Shown here in pieces: positions 7,232-15,784 of a DNA stretch of 51,795 bases; position 1 is the first letter of the stretch, and the number at the start of each line of letters is the position of its first letter. The stretch is from Chloroflexota bacterium. GTDB lineage: Bacteria; Chloroflexota; UBA5177. Both the position numbers and the translations under genes were made by a program. The stretch is from assembly GCA_025966365.1 (NCBI GenBank), contig JAICWV010000006.1:1-51795 (forward strand). The letters run 5' to 3'. The notes below the pieces were generated by a model. It made no database searches and was not told the origin of the DNA. It saw only the letters and a list, made by a program, of their open reading frames with translations.

Positions 7232-8212
7232 TCAGGGCGTAACCGGGATGGAGAGCCTGGCGCCGTGCCAGACGAGCGGCGCGAGCCGCAGGCTTCTGGC
7301 GCCGCCCTGATCGTAGCCCTCGATCGTGCCCCAGCCGTGATAGGCGAGCCAGAGCCGGCCGTCGGGGCCGGTAAACACGCTCCCTCCGCCCGGGCCCTTC
7401 ACACGGGAGTTCCCCTTCAACACCGGGTTGCAGGTGCACTTGGTGAATGGCCCTGTTGCCGAGCGCGAGGTAGCGTAGCCTTCGGCGTAGTTCGTGTTGT
7501 AACTGTTGCCGGAGTACAGCAGATAGTACAGTCCCCCGTGTTTGAACAGGTACGGGCCCTCGACGGTGGTGAAGTCCGGCCCCGACTCCCAGCTCTGTGT
7601 CACCCCGAAAAGCTTTCGGCCCGCGCCCTTACGGTGCAAGAGCGAGTGGTCCAGCGGCATCACCGCGATGTGGTGAGGCGTGTCGACGGACACATAGAGG
7701 TAGGCGGCGCCACTCGGCGCCAGGTATACGTCCGGGTCGATGAAACCGGAGCCATCCGGATAGGCACAGCCGACGGTGCCCCGGTCCTTGAACGGACCGA
7801 TAGGGGAGGAAGAGGTCGCGACGCCAATGCAATGGGTCCCGGAAATGGAGCCAACGACGTACGCGTAGTAGGTGTGCCCACGACGTATGACGTCTGGAGC
7901 CCAGTAGTCGGCTTCAGACCACATGGGCCGGTTCTGGAGCGAGAAGATGTCGCCGACGTACTTCCAGTGCACCGCGTCGCTGGAGTGAAGGATGGGGAAG
8001 TAGCCGCGCTCCCACCCGGTGGATGTGGCATAGGCATAGTAATTGTGCGGGCCGAGGCGGAGGACGTACGGGTCTGGAAAGTCTCTGGCGAAGACGGGGT
8101 TGTGGTAGGGGACCCCGGCGATGGATGGTCCCGAAGAGTCTGCCCGAGACCCGCAGCCGGCCAGCAATAGAAGTGCCACCGTGGCAAGGCAGGTTTTTAC
8201 GGCGGTCAGCAT
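7232..8212 (-). CDS. Glycoside hydrolase family 43-like lipoprotein
   Basis: A 326-residue exported enzyme. The N-terminus is a lipoprotein signal peptide ending LLLLAGC with the acylated cysteine at residue 20. The five-bladed propeller hallmarks of GH43 are present: FPDPYV with the likely catalytic base Asp47, a WAPDVIRRG blade, FIDPDVY with the pKa-setting aspartate, and TVEGPYLF with the likely proton-donor glutamate. Family members cut arabinan, xylan or related glycosides. It stands alone, with no transporter nearby, so surface scavenging or self-glycan turnover are both possible. Confidence 0.88.
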   Translation of the reverse strand: MLTAVKTCLATVALLLLAGCGSRADSSGPSIAGVPYHNPVFARDFPDPYVLRLGPHNYYAYATSTGWERGYFPILHSSDAVHWKYVGDIFSLQNRPMWSEADYWAPDVIRRGHTYYAYVVGSISGTHCIGVATSSSPIGPFKDRGTVGCAYPDGSGFIDPDVYLAPSGAAYLYVSVDTPHHIAVMPLDHSLLHRKGAGRKLFGVTQSWESGPDFTTVEGPYLFKHGGLYYLLYSGNSYNTNYAEGYATSRSATGPFTKCTCNPVLKGNSRVKGPGGGSVFTGPDGRLWLAYHGWGTIEGYDQGGARSLRLAPLVWHGARLSIPVTP

Positions 8213-8224
8213 CTTCTTTCCGGA

Positions 8225-8773
8225 CTACAGATGGAAACCGGGAATGACCAGCGCGGCCGCGGCCAGCACGGCCAGCGCCGCCAGAATACCGACGATGATG
8301 CCGGCCAGCACATCCAGCGGATAATGCACGCCGACGTATACCCGCGAATAGGCGATCACGAGTGCTACGCCGATAAATAGCGGAGACCACAGGGGATAGA
8401 GGGCGGACAGGACAACCGCTGCTGCCGCGGACGACCCGGCATGGGCGGATGGCCAGGAGTGCGGTCCGGGAGCGGCAACCAGCAGGCGAGAGAGGCCGGG
8501 ATGCTTGTAGGGCCGATCGCGCCGGAAGATCGGCTTGAGCAGCCAGTTGATCAGCCCTTCGCCGAGTAGCAAAGCGGTGGATGAGAGGACAGCGGCCCAG
8601 CGGGCGTGGGCGCTGCCGGCAATGAGAAGGCCGACAGCCAGGGCAAACCAGATCGCACCCTTGGTGCCCGCCCGTGTAAAGAGGACCATGACCGGGTCCA
8701 GCCAGCCGGCCCGGAGCCGGCTGTGGAGAATCCGATAGACGTGGCGGTCAGCTTCACTCAGCGGGTTCATCAT
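8225..8773 (-). CDS. PAP2-family phosphatase, membrane-bound
   Basis: A 182-residue membrane protein with five to six helices and the three PAP2 signatures: KPIFRRDRP, PSAHAGSS and SRVYVGVHYPLD, the two histidines being the catalytic pair. Members remove phosphate from phosphatidic acid, PGP or undecaprenyl pyrophosphate. It begins inside the last codons of the lipid kinase gene (overlap 8754-8773), so the kinase and phosphatase are translationally coupled. The upstream TTG at 8785 is a less likely start than the paired ATGs at 8773 and 8770. Confidence 0.88.
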   Translation of the reverse strand: MMNPLSEADRHVYRILHSRLRAGWLDPVMVLFTRAGTKGAIWFALAVGLLIAGSAHARWAAVLSSTALLLGEGLINWLLKPIFRRDRPYKHPGLSRLLVAAPGPHSWPSAHAGSSAAAAVVLSALYPLWSPLFIGVALVIAYSRVYVGVHYPLDVLAGIIVGILAALAVLAAAALVIPGFHL

Positions 8774-9662
8774 TTCTACTCGCAAATTGGGCGGGAACCA
8801 GGACGCGCAGAGCGCGCCGCCGGACTTCGATGTTCACCGGGGTCCAATCGCCAGTTTCTCCGTCCACGGTTATCTGTTGCGGGGGCTCGGTTGTCAGCCG
8901 CAGCGACGAGGTCGCCAGGACTTCAAGCCCCGGGAAGCGGAGGATGCGCCTCTCCACTATCAGTGGCAAGGCCCGTACCAGGGTCATCAGGTTCAGCCGC
9001 TCGACGATCAACATGGAAGCTGTGCCGTCCTGAAGACCCAGCGATGCCGCTTCCAGCTCCAGCGCCCCGCCGAAGATGGGGCTGTTGAGGACAATGACGT
9101 CGAGGGCCCGATATTCCTGCTCGGTGCCGCCAGCCTCGATGCGAGCGCAGAAGGGGCGCGGGTCGCGAAAAACCTTGATAGCCGCCACCGGGTAGGAGAG
9201 GCGGCCCAGAAACGTTCTGAGCTTGCCCGCCTCTCTGGCGAACTGCGTGTTCAAGCCCACGGCCGCGGCGTGAAGGAAGGCGTGGCCGTTGACCACCCCG
9301 ACGTCCAGTTGGGCCGTGTGCCCGTTGCCGACAGTACGCAGGGAGCCCGCGGGATCGAGCGGGAGCCCCACGCTCCGTGCGAAGTCGTTGGACGTACCCG
9401 AGGGCAGCACCCCAAGGGTCCAGTCCCCGCCAAGCAGGTGGTTTGCGACTGATCCGACGGTTCCGTCGCCCCCCATGGCCAGGATGGTGGGCACGCCTTC
9501 TTTGGCGGCAAGCTGCAGACCGCTCTCGATGCCCTGCGGTGAGATGTCGAAGCAGGTACTGACGATGTCGACGCCTGCATCCGGAGCTGCCTGGATGACC
9601 TTGAAGAGCCATTTTTGCCCGCGACCGGACGCCACGTTGGCGAAAAGCACAGCTTTGACCAC
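8754..9662 (-). CDS. Diacylglycerol/lipid kinase family protein (YegS/DgkB-like)
   Basis: A 302-residue soluble kinase of the DAGK catalytic family. MGGDGTVGSVAN (nucleotide site) and LPSGTSNDFARSVGLP are intact, and the C-terminal beta-sandwich with VDGET is complete. It phosphorylates a lipid alcohol at the membrane face, typically diacylglycerol. The start is a GTG at 9660-9662 preceded by GGAGGG. Coupling with a PAP2 phosphatase suggests a phosphatidate/diacylglycerol cycle, which is inference. Confidence 0.88.
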   Translation of the reverse strand: MVKAVLFANVASGRGQKWLFKVIQAAPDAGVDIVSTCFDISPQGIESGLQLAAKEGVPTILAMGGDGTVGSVANHLLGGDWTLGVLPSGTSNDFARSVGLPLDPAGSLRTVGNGHTAQLDVGVVNGHAFLHAAAVGLNTQFAREAGKLRTFLGRLSYPVAAIKVFRDPRPFCARIEAGGTEQEYRALDVIVLNSPIFGGALELEAASLGLQDGTASMLIVERLNLMTLVRALPLIVERRILRFPGLEVLATSSLRLTTEPPQQITVDGETGDWTPVNIEVRRRALRVLVPAQFASRNDEPAE

Positions 9663-9752
9663 GTTGCCCTCCTACCCATGCTATAGGACGGCGGTTGTCA
9701 AACGAGCCGGCGCGTACCGAATAGGGCGTGCGGAATGGCACGCGGCAGTCGG

Positions 9753-10982
9753 CTAGATTGCGGTGGAGTGCAGCTCCGAGGTCAGGCTTTTGAGGGTCTC
9801 AACCTTGTCCAGTTGCTCCCAGGGCAGGTCAATATCGCTGCGGCCGAAGTGACCGAAGGAGGCCGTCGCCTGGTAGATGGGGCGCCGCAGATCGAGGTTC
9901 TCGATGATGGCTGCAGGCCTGAAATCGAACGCACGCTCGATGAGAGCGACGATCTGAGCCTCGCTATAGTCGCTGGTGCCGAAGGTCTCCACCATGACAG
10001 AGAGCGGCTGCGCCTTGCCGATTGCATATGACACCTGGATCTCGAGCCGCGAGGCGATGCCCGCGGCCACCAGATTCTTGGCCACGTACCGGGCGTAGTA
10101 GGCAGCCGATCGGTCGACTTTGGTCGGGTCTTTGCCCGAGAAGGCGCCGCCTCCATGCCGAGCCATGCCGCCATAGGTGTCCACGATGATCTTGCGGCCG
10201 GTGAGGCCGGCGTCTCCCATGGGGCCGCCGATGACGAACCGGCCGGTGGGGTTGACCAGGAATTGCGTGGATGTGTCAAGCAGGTCGGGGCTGAAGGACA
10301 TAATGACCGGCTTGATCACCTGCTCGATCACGTCCTGCTCGATCTGATCGTGGGAGACATCCTCGGCGTGCTGCGTCGAAACCAGCGCCGTATCCACCCG
10401 GTAGGGCTGACCGTAATGATATTCCACCGTGACCTGGGCCTTGCCGTCGGGACGGAGGTACGGAAGAATGCCCGAGCGCCGAACCGCGGAGAGCCTGCGG
10501 GTGATGGCATGGGCAATAGCAATGGGGAGCGGCATGTACTCGTCGGTTTCGTCGCAGGCAAAGCCGATCATCATGCCCTGATCGCCGGCACCAGTGACGT
10601 TGAAGATGTCTTCCGATGTTCCGGACTCGAGCGACCGATCGACGCCCTGGGCGATATCGGGCGACTGCTTATTGAGCGAGACCACGATTCCGGCGGTTTC
10701 GGCATCAAAGCCATATTTGGCGCGGTTGTAGCCGATGTCGGCCACGGTCCGGCGCGCAATGGCATGGGGGTCGATGGTGGCGGTCGTCGAAATCTCGCCG
10801 ATGATCACAATCAGGCCGGTGGTTATGGCCGTCTCGCACGCCACCCGTCCATAGGGGTCCTGCGCCAGGACAGCATCCAGCACGCCGTCCGAAATCTGAT
10901 CACAGATCTTGTCCGGGTGTCCCTCGGTGACTGACTCGGACGTAAAAAATAGCTGGGGTGACCCCATGAGGGTGGTGGTCAT
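9753..10982 (-). CDS. metK: S-adenosylmethionine synthase
   Basis: A 409-residue MetK of standard length. [23 protein letters not shown] (N-terminal ATP and metal site), [12 protein letters not shown] and [16 protein letters not shown] are all intact. It makes SAM from methionine and ATP. AAGGAG lies 7 nt before the ATG. A TATAAT box lies 41 nt upstream, and the short leader has no room for a SAM riboswitch. A weak hairpin at 9726-9743 follows the stop. It is divergent from the AlkP-like gene. Confidence 0.97.
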   Translation of the reverse strand: MTTTLMGSPQLFFTSESVTEGHPDKICDQISDGVLDAVLAQDPYGRVACETAITTGLIVIIGEISTTATIDPHAIARRTVADIGYNRAKYGFDAETAGIVVSLNKQSPDIAQGVDRSLESGTSEDIFNVTGAGDQGMMIGFACDETDEYMPLPIAIAHAITRRLSAVRRSGILPYLRPDGKAQVTVEYHYGQPYRVDTALVSTQHAEDVSHDQIEQDVIEQVIKPVIMSFSPDLLDTSTQFLVNPTGRFVIGGPMGDAGLTGRKIIVDTYGGMARHGGGAFSGKDPTKVDRSAAYYARYVAKNLVAAGIASRLEIQVSYAIGKAQPLSVMVETFGTSDYSEAQIVALIERAFDFRPAAIIENLDLRRPIYQATASFGHFGRSDIDLPWEQLDKVETLKSLTSELHSTAI

Positions 10983-11023
10983 CGAAACTCCTTAAACCGG
11001 CGTCGCTGCTTGAAATTCCACGT

Positions 11024-11029
11024 ATTATA
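11024..11029 (-). promoter_or_regulatory. Consensus -10 box of metK
   Basis: A perfect TATAAT on the minus strand, 41 nt before the metK start. No convincing -35 element sits 16-18 nt upstream. Confidence 0.5.
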
Positions 11030-11061
11030 GCTACCGGAGCCCCAATCTGCTCGGGGACATC

Positions 11062-12726
11062 GTGTACCCTGTCTCCGTGCAACATAGGGACCGCGGGAGG
11101 ACTCGAGGACCCGGAAGGCGAGAGCGCATCCGGCGCCGGCCAGGTATCGGAGCCCAGGCGCCTCTGATCCTCCTGACCGTTCTCTTGCTTGTCGGTGGAG
11201 TCGGTGCAGTGGCACTGACCCTCCGCCTTCACAACGCGTCGGATTTGATTGCTGCCCAGCCGGTGGGGCCCGCGACGCGGACGGTCATCTTCTTGATCAA
11301 TGGTGTCTCGCCCTCCGACCTGGCAAGTGTGCCGATGCCGCACCTCTCCGACCTCGCCCGCCGCGGCACCACCTATGGCCAGGCCTGGGTCGGCCAGATG
11401 GAAAATGTGAATCTGGCCTCCGCCGCGACCATCGCCACCGGCGCGCTGCCCAGGAAAACCGGGTTGATAGGCACCACCCTGCGCGATCCGCAGACGGGTG
11501 CCGTCCAGCACCCGGGTACACCCGCGCAGGTGCAGCTGGGAGCGATCGATCAAGTTATGCAATCGGCCGGGGCCACGCCTCTGACGGTGGTCCTGAAGCA
11601 TGTACAGCCGCGCAGCTCTATCCTGGCAGTCGGTGGCACAGGCTGCGGCGTGGCCAATGCCGCGGCAAGCTGGCTGGCGGAGTACGTGCTGTGTCCCGTG
11701 CGCAAGGGAAAGGAATGGGTGCCGGGAGCCGTGACTGGTCACGCGCTGCCCGCGCGCATTAGGCGGGCGATTCGGCTGCGCGCGCCGGTAGCGAAGCAGG
11801 GCACATCGGGCATGCATTGGGCAGTGGGGGCGGAAGACAGCTTCGTGGCCCGGTATTGCGTGCAGGCCATGGGGCGCACGCACCCGTCCCTGGTGATCGT
11901 CTCGTTTGACGAGCCGGCTCAGCGCAAGCCGTCGCTCCGCCCGGGATCCACGGAAGGGATGATGGGCCCGGTACTCCGCGGCATCGACCGGGACATAGGC
12001 GCGATCGTGGCTGCGCTCAGGCAAGAAGGGAGCCTCAACCGGACGGCATTTGTGATCACGTCCGGAGCCGCCATGCCAGTGGAGGGCACGAGCATCAGGG
12101 TCGGCGCGCTGGGGCAGAGCGTGACTGCCGTCGGCGGTCAGCAGGTGTATCTGGGGGCCGGCGAGACAGCAACCATCGGCCTTCAGAGCAACCTTCAGGC
12201 GCAGCCGGTGGCGCGCGCGATACAGGATCGGCACCTACGCGGCCTGGACGCGATCTACTACAAGACCCGGTCGGCGCGGCGGTGGACTTACCAGCCACAG
12301 TACGTCGATCCTGATCTGCCGGCTGCCTTCTCGAGAGCGGCGTCCTTCCTCCTCGGAACCATGGCGTCGGCGGGGGCGCCGGACGTCGCGGTGATTTTTT
12401 CGCCGGGGTACGCCGCGGCACGCGACGGAAATAACGGTGCCGACGGCCCGGGAATCCAGTGGGACAGCCAGCACATTCCGCTGATCGTGTCGGGCCACGG
12501 CGTGCAGTCCGGGGTTCGCTCCGGCTATCCGGCCCGGATGGTTGACCTTGCGCCAACCATCGCCGCACTCATGGGCGCAGGGGCGGTGACGTCGGACGGA
12601 GTGGTACTTTCGGATGCGCTCCAGCAGCCGCCGTCCGGCAGTGCAAGCGCGCAGCGCGAAGCGTCTGCCAGGCTCGGTTTTTACGTGTCGGCACTGGAGA
12701 ACCGGCTACAAGCCGCGGGACGCTAG
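11062..12726 (+). CDS. Membrane-anchored AlkP-superfamily protein lacking usual metal ligands
   Basis: A 554-residue protein: basic N-terminus, one transmembrane helix at about residues 32-56, then an extracytoplasmic domain. The fold is recognisable from VIFLINGVSPSDL, the MPHLSDLARRGTTYGQAW segment, NLASAATIATGALPRKTGLIG and the C-terminal HIPLIVSGHGVQSG with VDLAPTIAALMGAG. The normal first metal ligand Asp is Asn in LINGV, and the SDHG metal motif is replaced by TSGAAM. I infer a pseudo-enzyme or a changed active site. The start is a GTG preceded by GGGGAC. It converges on the aminotransferase gene. Confidence 0.7.
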   Translation: MYPVSVQHRDRGRTRGPGRRERIRRRPGIGAQAPLILLTVLLLVGGVGAVALTLRLHNASDLIAAQPVGPATRTVIFLINGVSPSDLASVPMPHLSDLARRGTTYGQAWVGQMENVNLASAATIATGALPRKTGLIGTTLRDPQTGAVQHPGTPAQVQLGAIDQVMQSAGATPLTVVLKHVQPRSSILAVGGTGCGVANAAASWLAEYVLCPVRKGKEWVPGAVTGHALPARIRRAIRLRAPVAKQGTSGMHWAVGAEDSFVARYCVQAMGRTHPSLVIVSFDEPAQRKPSLRPGSTEGMMGPVLRGIDRDIGAIVAALRQEGSLNRTAFVITSGAAMPVEGTSIRVGALGQSVTAVGGQQVYLGAGETATIGLQSNLQAQPVARAIQDRHLRGLDAIYYKTRSARRWTYQPQYVDPDLPAAFSRAASFLLGTMASAGAPDVAVIFSPGYAAARDGNNGADGPGIQWDSQHIPLIVSGHGVQSGVRSGYPARMVDLAPTIAALMGAGAVTSDGVVLSDALQQPPSGSASAQREASARLGFYVSALENRLQAAGR

Positions 12727-12774
12727 GCACGTAAAACCATTCCCTAAGCCGCTGAGAAACGTTGGGAACGCACT

Positions 12775-13956
12775 CTACGCTGGCGCGGTTGCCTGTAGGC
12801 GCTCGGCGGCACGCTCTAGCGTTTCCATGCGCTTGGGAAAAGCGAACCGAACTTGCTGGGCGCCGTCCGCCGGGTTGCTGTAGAAGCTACTGCCGGGCAC
12901 AACGGCCAATCCGGCGTCCTTGACCAGGTGGGTGGCGAAAGCAACGTCGTCGGGGTACCTGAACGCTTCGATTCCGCACATGGTGTAGTAGGCCCCTCGG
13001 GGCACGAAGGGACGGAACCCGGCAGCTCGCAGGACGGGAAGCAGGAAGTCCCGCCGCTCCTGGTAGTCGGCGGCCAGCGCCGTGTAGTACTCGTCTGGGA
13101 ACTGCATGGCGACCGCACCCGCGGACTGAAGTGGCGCGGCCGCGCCCACGGTCAGAAAGTCGTGAACTTTGCGGATGGCCGAAGTCAGCTCGGGAGCGGC
13201 GATGGTGTAGCCGACCCTCCAGCCCGTGACACTGAAGGTCTTGGAGAGCCCGTTGATGACGACTGTCCTCTCCCGCATGTCCGGAAGCGTGATGGGGGAC
13301 ACGTGCGCGGCGCCGTCGTAGATCATGTGCTCGTAGATCTCGTCGGTGATGACGATACAATCCCAGCGCCGGCACAGCTCGGCGACGAACTCGAGCTCAC
13401 CGCGCGTGAATACCTTGCCGGTCGGGTTATTGGGCGTATTGATGATGATGGCCCGGGTGCGGTCACTGAATGCGGCGGCGAGCCGATCGCGGTCGAAGCT
13501 CCAATCGGGCGGGTCCAGACTGACGAAGCGTGGGGTCGCCGCCGAGAGAAAACAGTCCGGGCCGTAGTTCTCGTAGAAGGGCTCGAAGATAATGACTTCT
13601 TCCCCTGGATTGACCAGCGCTAGCATCACTGCGACCATGGCCTCGGTGGCGCCGCAGGTCACGGTAATCTCCCGCTCCGGGTCCACCGTCACCCCCAGGT
13701 AGCGTTCGGTCTTGGCGGCGATGCCGTCCCGGAAGTCTTTTGCGCCCCACGTGATGGCATACTGGTTGATGTCTCGCTGAATGGCATCGCACGCGGCGTC
13801 CTTGAGCGCGGAGGGCGCGGCGAAGTCGGGGAAGCCCTGAGCGAGGTTGATGCCATCGTCGGGATGATAGAGGCCGACGAGCCGGGTCATCTCACGGATG
13901 ACGGACTCGGTAAAGGGAATGGTGCGGTCGGCGGCAGCTCGCACGAGGCTAGGCAC
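12775..13956 (-). CDS. PLP-dependent class I aminotransferase
   Basis: A 393-residue fold-type I aminotransferase. NLAQGFPDF at the N-terminus, TPNNPTGKVF, the ITDEIYEHMIYDG aspartate/tyrosine motif, the PLP-binding lysine in NGLSKTFSVTGWRVGY and the C-terminal VRFAFPKR arginine are intact. The pattern is closest to aspartate/kynurenine-type aminotransferases of subgroup I-gamma; the exact amino donor cannot be told. The GTG start overlaps the end of the upstream hydrolase gene by 8 nt, so the two form an operon. Confidence 0.9.
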   Translation of the reverse strand: MPSLVRAAADRTIPFTESVIREMTRLVGLYHPDDGINLAQGFPDFAAPSALKDAACDAIQRDINQYAITWGAKDFRDGIAAKTERYLGVTVDPEREITVTCGATEAMVAVMLALVNPGEEVIIFEPFYENYGPDCFLSAATPRFVSLDPPDWSFDRDRLAAAFSDRTRAIIINTPNNPTGKVFTRGELEFVAELCRRWDCIVITDEIYEHMIYDGAAHVSPITLPDMRERTVVINGLSKTFSVTGWRVGYTIAAPELTSAIRKVHDFLTVGAAAPLQSAGAVAMQFPDEYYTALAADYQERRDFLLPVLRAAGFRPFVPRGAYYTMCGIEAFRYPDDVAFATHLVKDAGLAVVPGSSFYSNPADGAQQVRFAFPKRMETLERAAERLQATAPA

Positions 13957-14764
13957 ACTCCTCGCCGAACAGGCTCAGCTGCTGCGGTCTGGCCTGTCCC
14001 GACCAGATCAACGACGGACGATCGCGTCGGGCGATTTCCACACGCAGCCGGGCCAGTCCGGATGCGCGCAGAATCCCGATCACGGTTCGCAGGGCCAGCG
14101 TTTGCGTATTGTTGTTCCGGCTGAGGTGGGCGAGCCACACATCCACGACGTCACTCTTGACGTGCTGTGCCAGAACCTCGGCAGCCTGGTAATTGGCGAG
14201 GTGCCCCGTCGGTCCGGCCACGCGCTTCTGGAGGTGCGGCGGATATCGGCCAGAGTGGAGCATCTCCGGATCGTGATTCGCTTCGAGGACGACCAGGTCC
14301 GCCGCGGCCACGGCTTCGGCTAGATGGCCGTCGGGCTTCCCCAGATCGGTGGCGATCGTGATCACCTTCCCGCCGACACGGACCAGGAAACCGACCGGCC
14401 GCACGGCATCGTGGGAGACGGGAAATGACGTGACCTCAACGTCTCCCAGGAGCATGGGGCGCCCGACCTCGAGTACGGCGGCCGAGTTGAGGCCTTCGAG
14501 GCCGGCAGCTCGAAGAACTTCGTCATTCGCCCACACGGGCACGTCGTGCCGCAGCGCGATTTCAGCGGCCGATCCCAGGTGGTCGCGATGCTCGTGGCTG
14601 ATGAGGATGCCGCCAAGTCGCGCTGCGGGTACGCCCTCGGCTTCCAGTACCTTCTCCAGCGCCGGACGCCTCAGCCCCGCATCGAAGAGCAGGGAGATGG
14701 TCTCCGTGCGCAAAAGGTAGGCATTTCCGGAGCTGCCGCTGGCAAGTGATCGAAAGTAAAGCAT
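13949..14764 (-). CDS. Metallo-beta-lactamase fold hydrolase, YycJ/WalJ-like
   Basis: A 271-residue protein with SLASGSSGNAYLL at the N-terminus and the metal motif ISHEHRDHLGS, then FPVSHDAVRPVGF, TDLGKPDG and LEANHDPEML, all typical of the YycJ (WalJ) group. Homologues are nuclease-like and linked to cell division and DNA repair in Firmicutes. The ATG at 14764 is chosen because the family starts MxFxSLASGSSGN; reading further upstream would run into the ferredoxin gene on the other strand. The ribosome binding site is weak. Confidence 0.88.
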   Translation of the reverse strand: MLYFRSLASGSSGNAYLLRTETISLLFDAGLRRPALEKVLEAEGVPAARLGGILISHEHRDHLGSAAEIALRHDVPVWANDEVLRAAGLEGLNSAAVLEVGRPMLLGDVEVTSFPVSHDAVRPVGFLVRVGGKVITIATDLGKPDGHLAEAVAAADLVVLEANHDPEMLHSGRYPPHLQKRVAGPTGHLANYQAAEVLAQHVKSDVVDVWLAHLSRNNNTQTLALRTVIGILRASGLARLRVEIARRDRPSLIWSGQARPQQLSLFGEECA

Positions 14765-14818
14765 CAGCCGAGAGATGGTAACAGGTGGCGGCGATGGTTC
14801 ACATGTGGGCCGGTTGCA

Positions 14819-14824
14819 TATGAT
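14819..14824 (+). promoter_or_regulatory. Candidate -10 box of the ferredoxin gene
   Basis: TATGAT lies 45 nt before the ferredoxin start in the divergent gap. The -35 region is poor (GGTTCA at 14796-14801). Confidence 0.3.
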
Positions 14825-14869
14825 GGAGCGAAGTTGGCAGGGCATGCCCTGTGGGTGGGAGAGTGATAC

Positions 14870-15130
14870 GTGACCTATGTAATTACCGAGCCGTGCATCG
14901 GCGTCAAGGACGGATCGTGCGCGGACGTCTGCCCGGTAGAGTGCATTCACACCCTGCCGGAAGACGACATGTACTTTATTGACCCCGACGAGTGCATTGA
15001 CTGCGGCGTGTGCGTGCCCGAGTGTCCGGTGGACGCCATCTTCCCCGAGGAAGAGGTGCCCGGGAAGTGGGACCGCTTCACCATCCTGAACGCGGAGTAC
15101 TTCGAGGTCCACGCCGATCAGTTCCGGTAG
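14870..15130 (+). CDS. fdxA: Ferredoxin, 7Fe type ([3Fe-4S][4Fe-4S])
   Basis: An 86-residue ferredoxin very like the actinobacterial FdxA. The first cluster region has Cys9, Cys17, Cys21 (CP) and Cys25; the second has CIDCGVCVPECP (Cys42, 45, 48, 52). The eight-residue gap between the first two cysteines is the sign of the 7Fe type. It carries electrons in the cytoplasm; the partner is unknown. The start is a GTG after GGGAGAG. A good Rho-independent terminator follows, so it is monocistronic. Confidence 0.93.
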   Translation: MTYVITEPCIGVKDGSCADVCPVECIHTLPEDDMYFIDPDECIDCGVCVPECPVDAIFPEEEVPGKWDRFTILNAEYFEVHADQFR

Positions 15131-15141
15131 CGAAAGCGCAT

Positions 15142-15175
15142 AAGAGCGGTCCGGGCGGGCCTGACCGCTTTTATT
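15142..15175 (+). terminator. Rho-independent terminator of the ferredoxin gene
   Basis: AGCGGTC (15145-15151) pairs with GACCGCT (15163-15169) and is followed by TTTTATT. A further small hairpin (TCCGGCGA with its complement, 15206-15226) lies in the otherwise featureless stretch up to 15340. Confidence 0.8.
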
Positions 15176-15344
15176 GTGGACATAGTTGCGGACAAAGACG
15201 TGGATTCCGGCGAGTAGTTCGCCGGAGCTCTGACGCCGGTGTTTGTCGGCGCGGGTTCAGCCAAACGAGCGCGGGCGGCTGGACATAACGAGAAGGCTGC
15301 TCAACGGGCGATTGGGGGGTCTGTCGGGGTTGTGCGCGCCTCCG

Positions 15345-15350
15345 TATAGT
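15345..15350 (+). promoter_or_regulatory. Candidate -10 box of the 25-residue peptide operon
   Basis: TATAGT lies 29 nt before the start at 15380. No clear -35 box is seen. Confidence 0.35.
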
Positions 15351-15379
15351 GGCAGCGCAATACCCTCCTGGAGGCGCGC

Positions 15380-15457
15380 ATGTCCCTCTGGATCACCATG
15401 TTCATCATCCTCGGCTTCGCCTATCTCATGATCCCCGGCGGAAGGCACTTCGTCTGA
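15380..15457 (+). CDS. 25-residue single-pass membrane peptide
   Basis: A very short gene encoding a peptide that starts MSLWITMFIILGFAYLMI and ends PGGRHFV: one hydrophobic helix and a short basic tail. GGAGG lies 5 nt before the ATG, with a -10 like TATAGT upstream. Its TGA overlaps the ATG of the next gene (TGATG at 15455-15459), so translation of the 99-residue protein is coupled to it. The role is unknown; it may be a leader peptide or a small membrane partner. It is too short for normal gene calling. Confidence 0.6.
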   Translation: MSLWITMFIILGFAYLMIPGGRHFV

Positions 15458-15756
15458 TGTTGAACGACGAAGATCGCCAGGCCCGAATCTCCGAATTCGT
15501 GGAGTCCGTCCGCAATGATCGGGATCGTTCCAACGAGCTCTTTCACTACGTCTGGACCATGATCTGTGTCCGCCGCGGTCTGATGCGCGTCGTCCGCGAG
15601 ACGCACGTCAGCGGCCGGGTCCAGCTTGTCCTGGAAGAGGTCCGAACGGGGCGTACTCGCGTGGTGTACCGCCCGCCAGAGCTCGATCCCGATATCGAGG
15701 ATCTTGCCATTGACGCCCTGGCGCGGATGCTGGGGCAGGATCGGCTCGCCGGGTAG
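15457..15756 (+). CDS. Hypothetical 99-residue protein
   Basis: A soluble mixed helix/strand protein (helix ISEFVESVRNDRDRSNELFHYVWTMICVRRG, then a strand pair MRVVRETHVSG, RVQLVLEEVRTGRTRVVY). Start at MLNDEDRQ, overlapping the stop of the 25-residue peptide; there is no ribosome binding site except that of the peptide gene. No family is recognised. A separate -10 box after its end suggests that the next gene also has its own promoter. Confidence 0.65.
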   Translation: MLNDEDRQARISEFVESVRNDRDRSNELFHYVWTMICVRRGLMRVVRETHVSGRVQLVLEEVRTGRTRVVYRPPELDPDIEDLAIDALARMLGQDRLAG

Positions 15757-15771
15757 ACGTCGGCCGCTGGC

Positions 15772-15777
15772 TATACT
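15772..15777 (+). promoter_or_regulatory. -10 box directly before the GT9 gene (leaderless start)
   Basis: TATACT ends 7 nt before the ATG at 15785. Transcription would begin at or next to the start codon. No Shine-Dalgarno sequence is visible between them. Confidence 0.45.
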
Positions 15778-15784
15778 CTGTCGC

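Noticed and set aside
10983-11061. SAM riboswitch before metK
   Set aside because: The leader after TATAAT is only about 35 nt, too short for any SAM aptamer, and none of the known core motifs occurs.
14765-15112. 116-residue N-terminal extension of the YycJ-like protein
   Set aside because: It lies on the other strand of the ferredoxin gene; the family start MxFxSLASGSSGN is at 14764.
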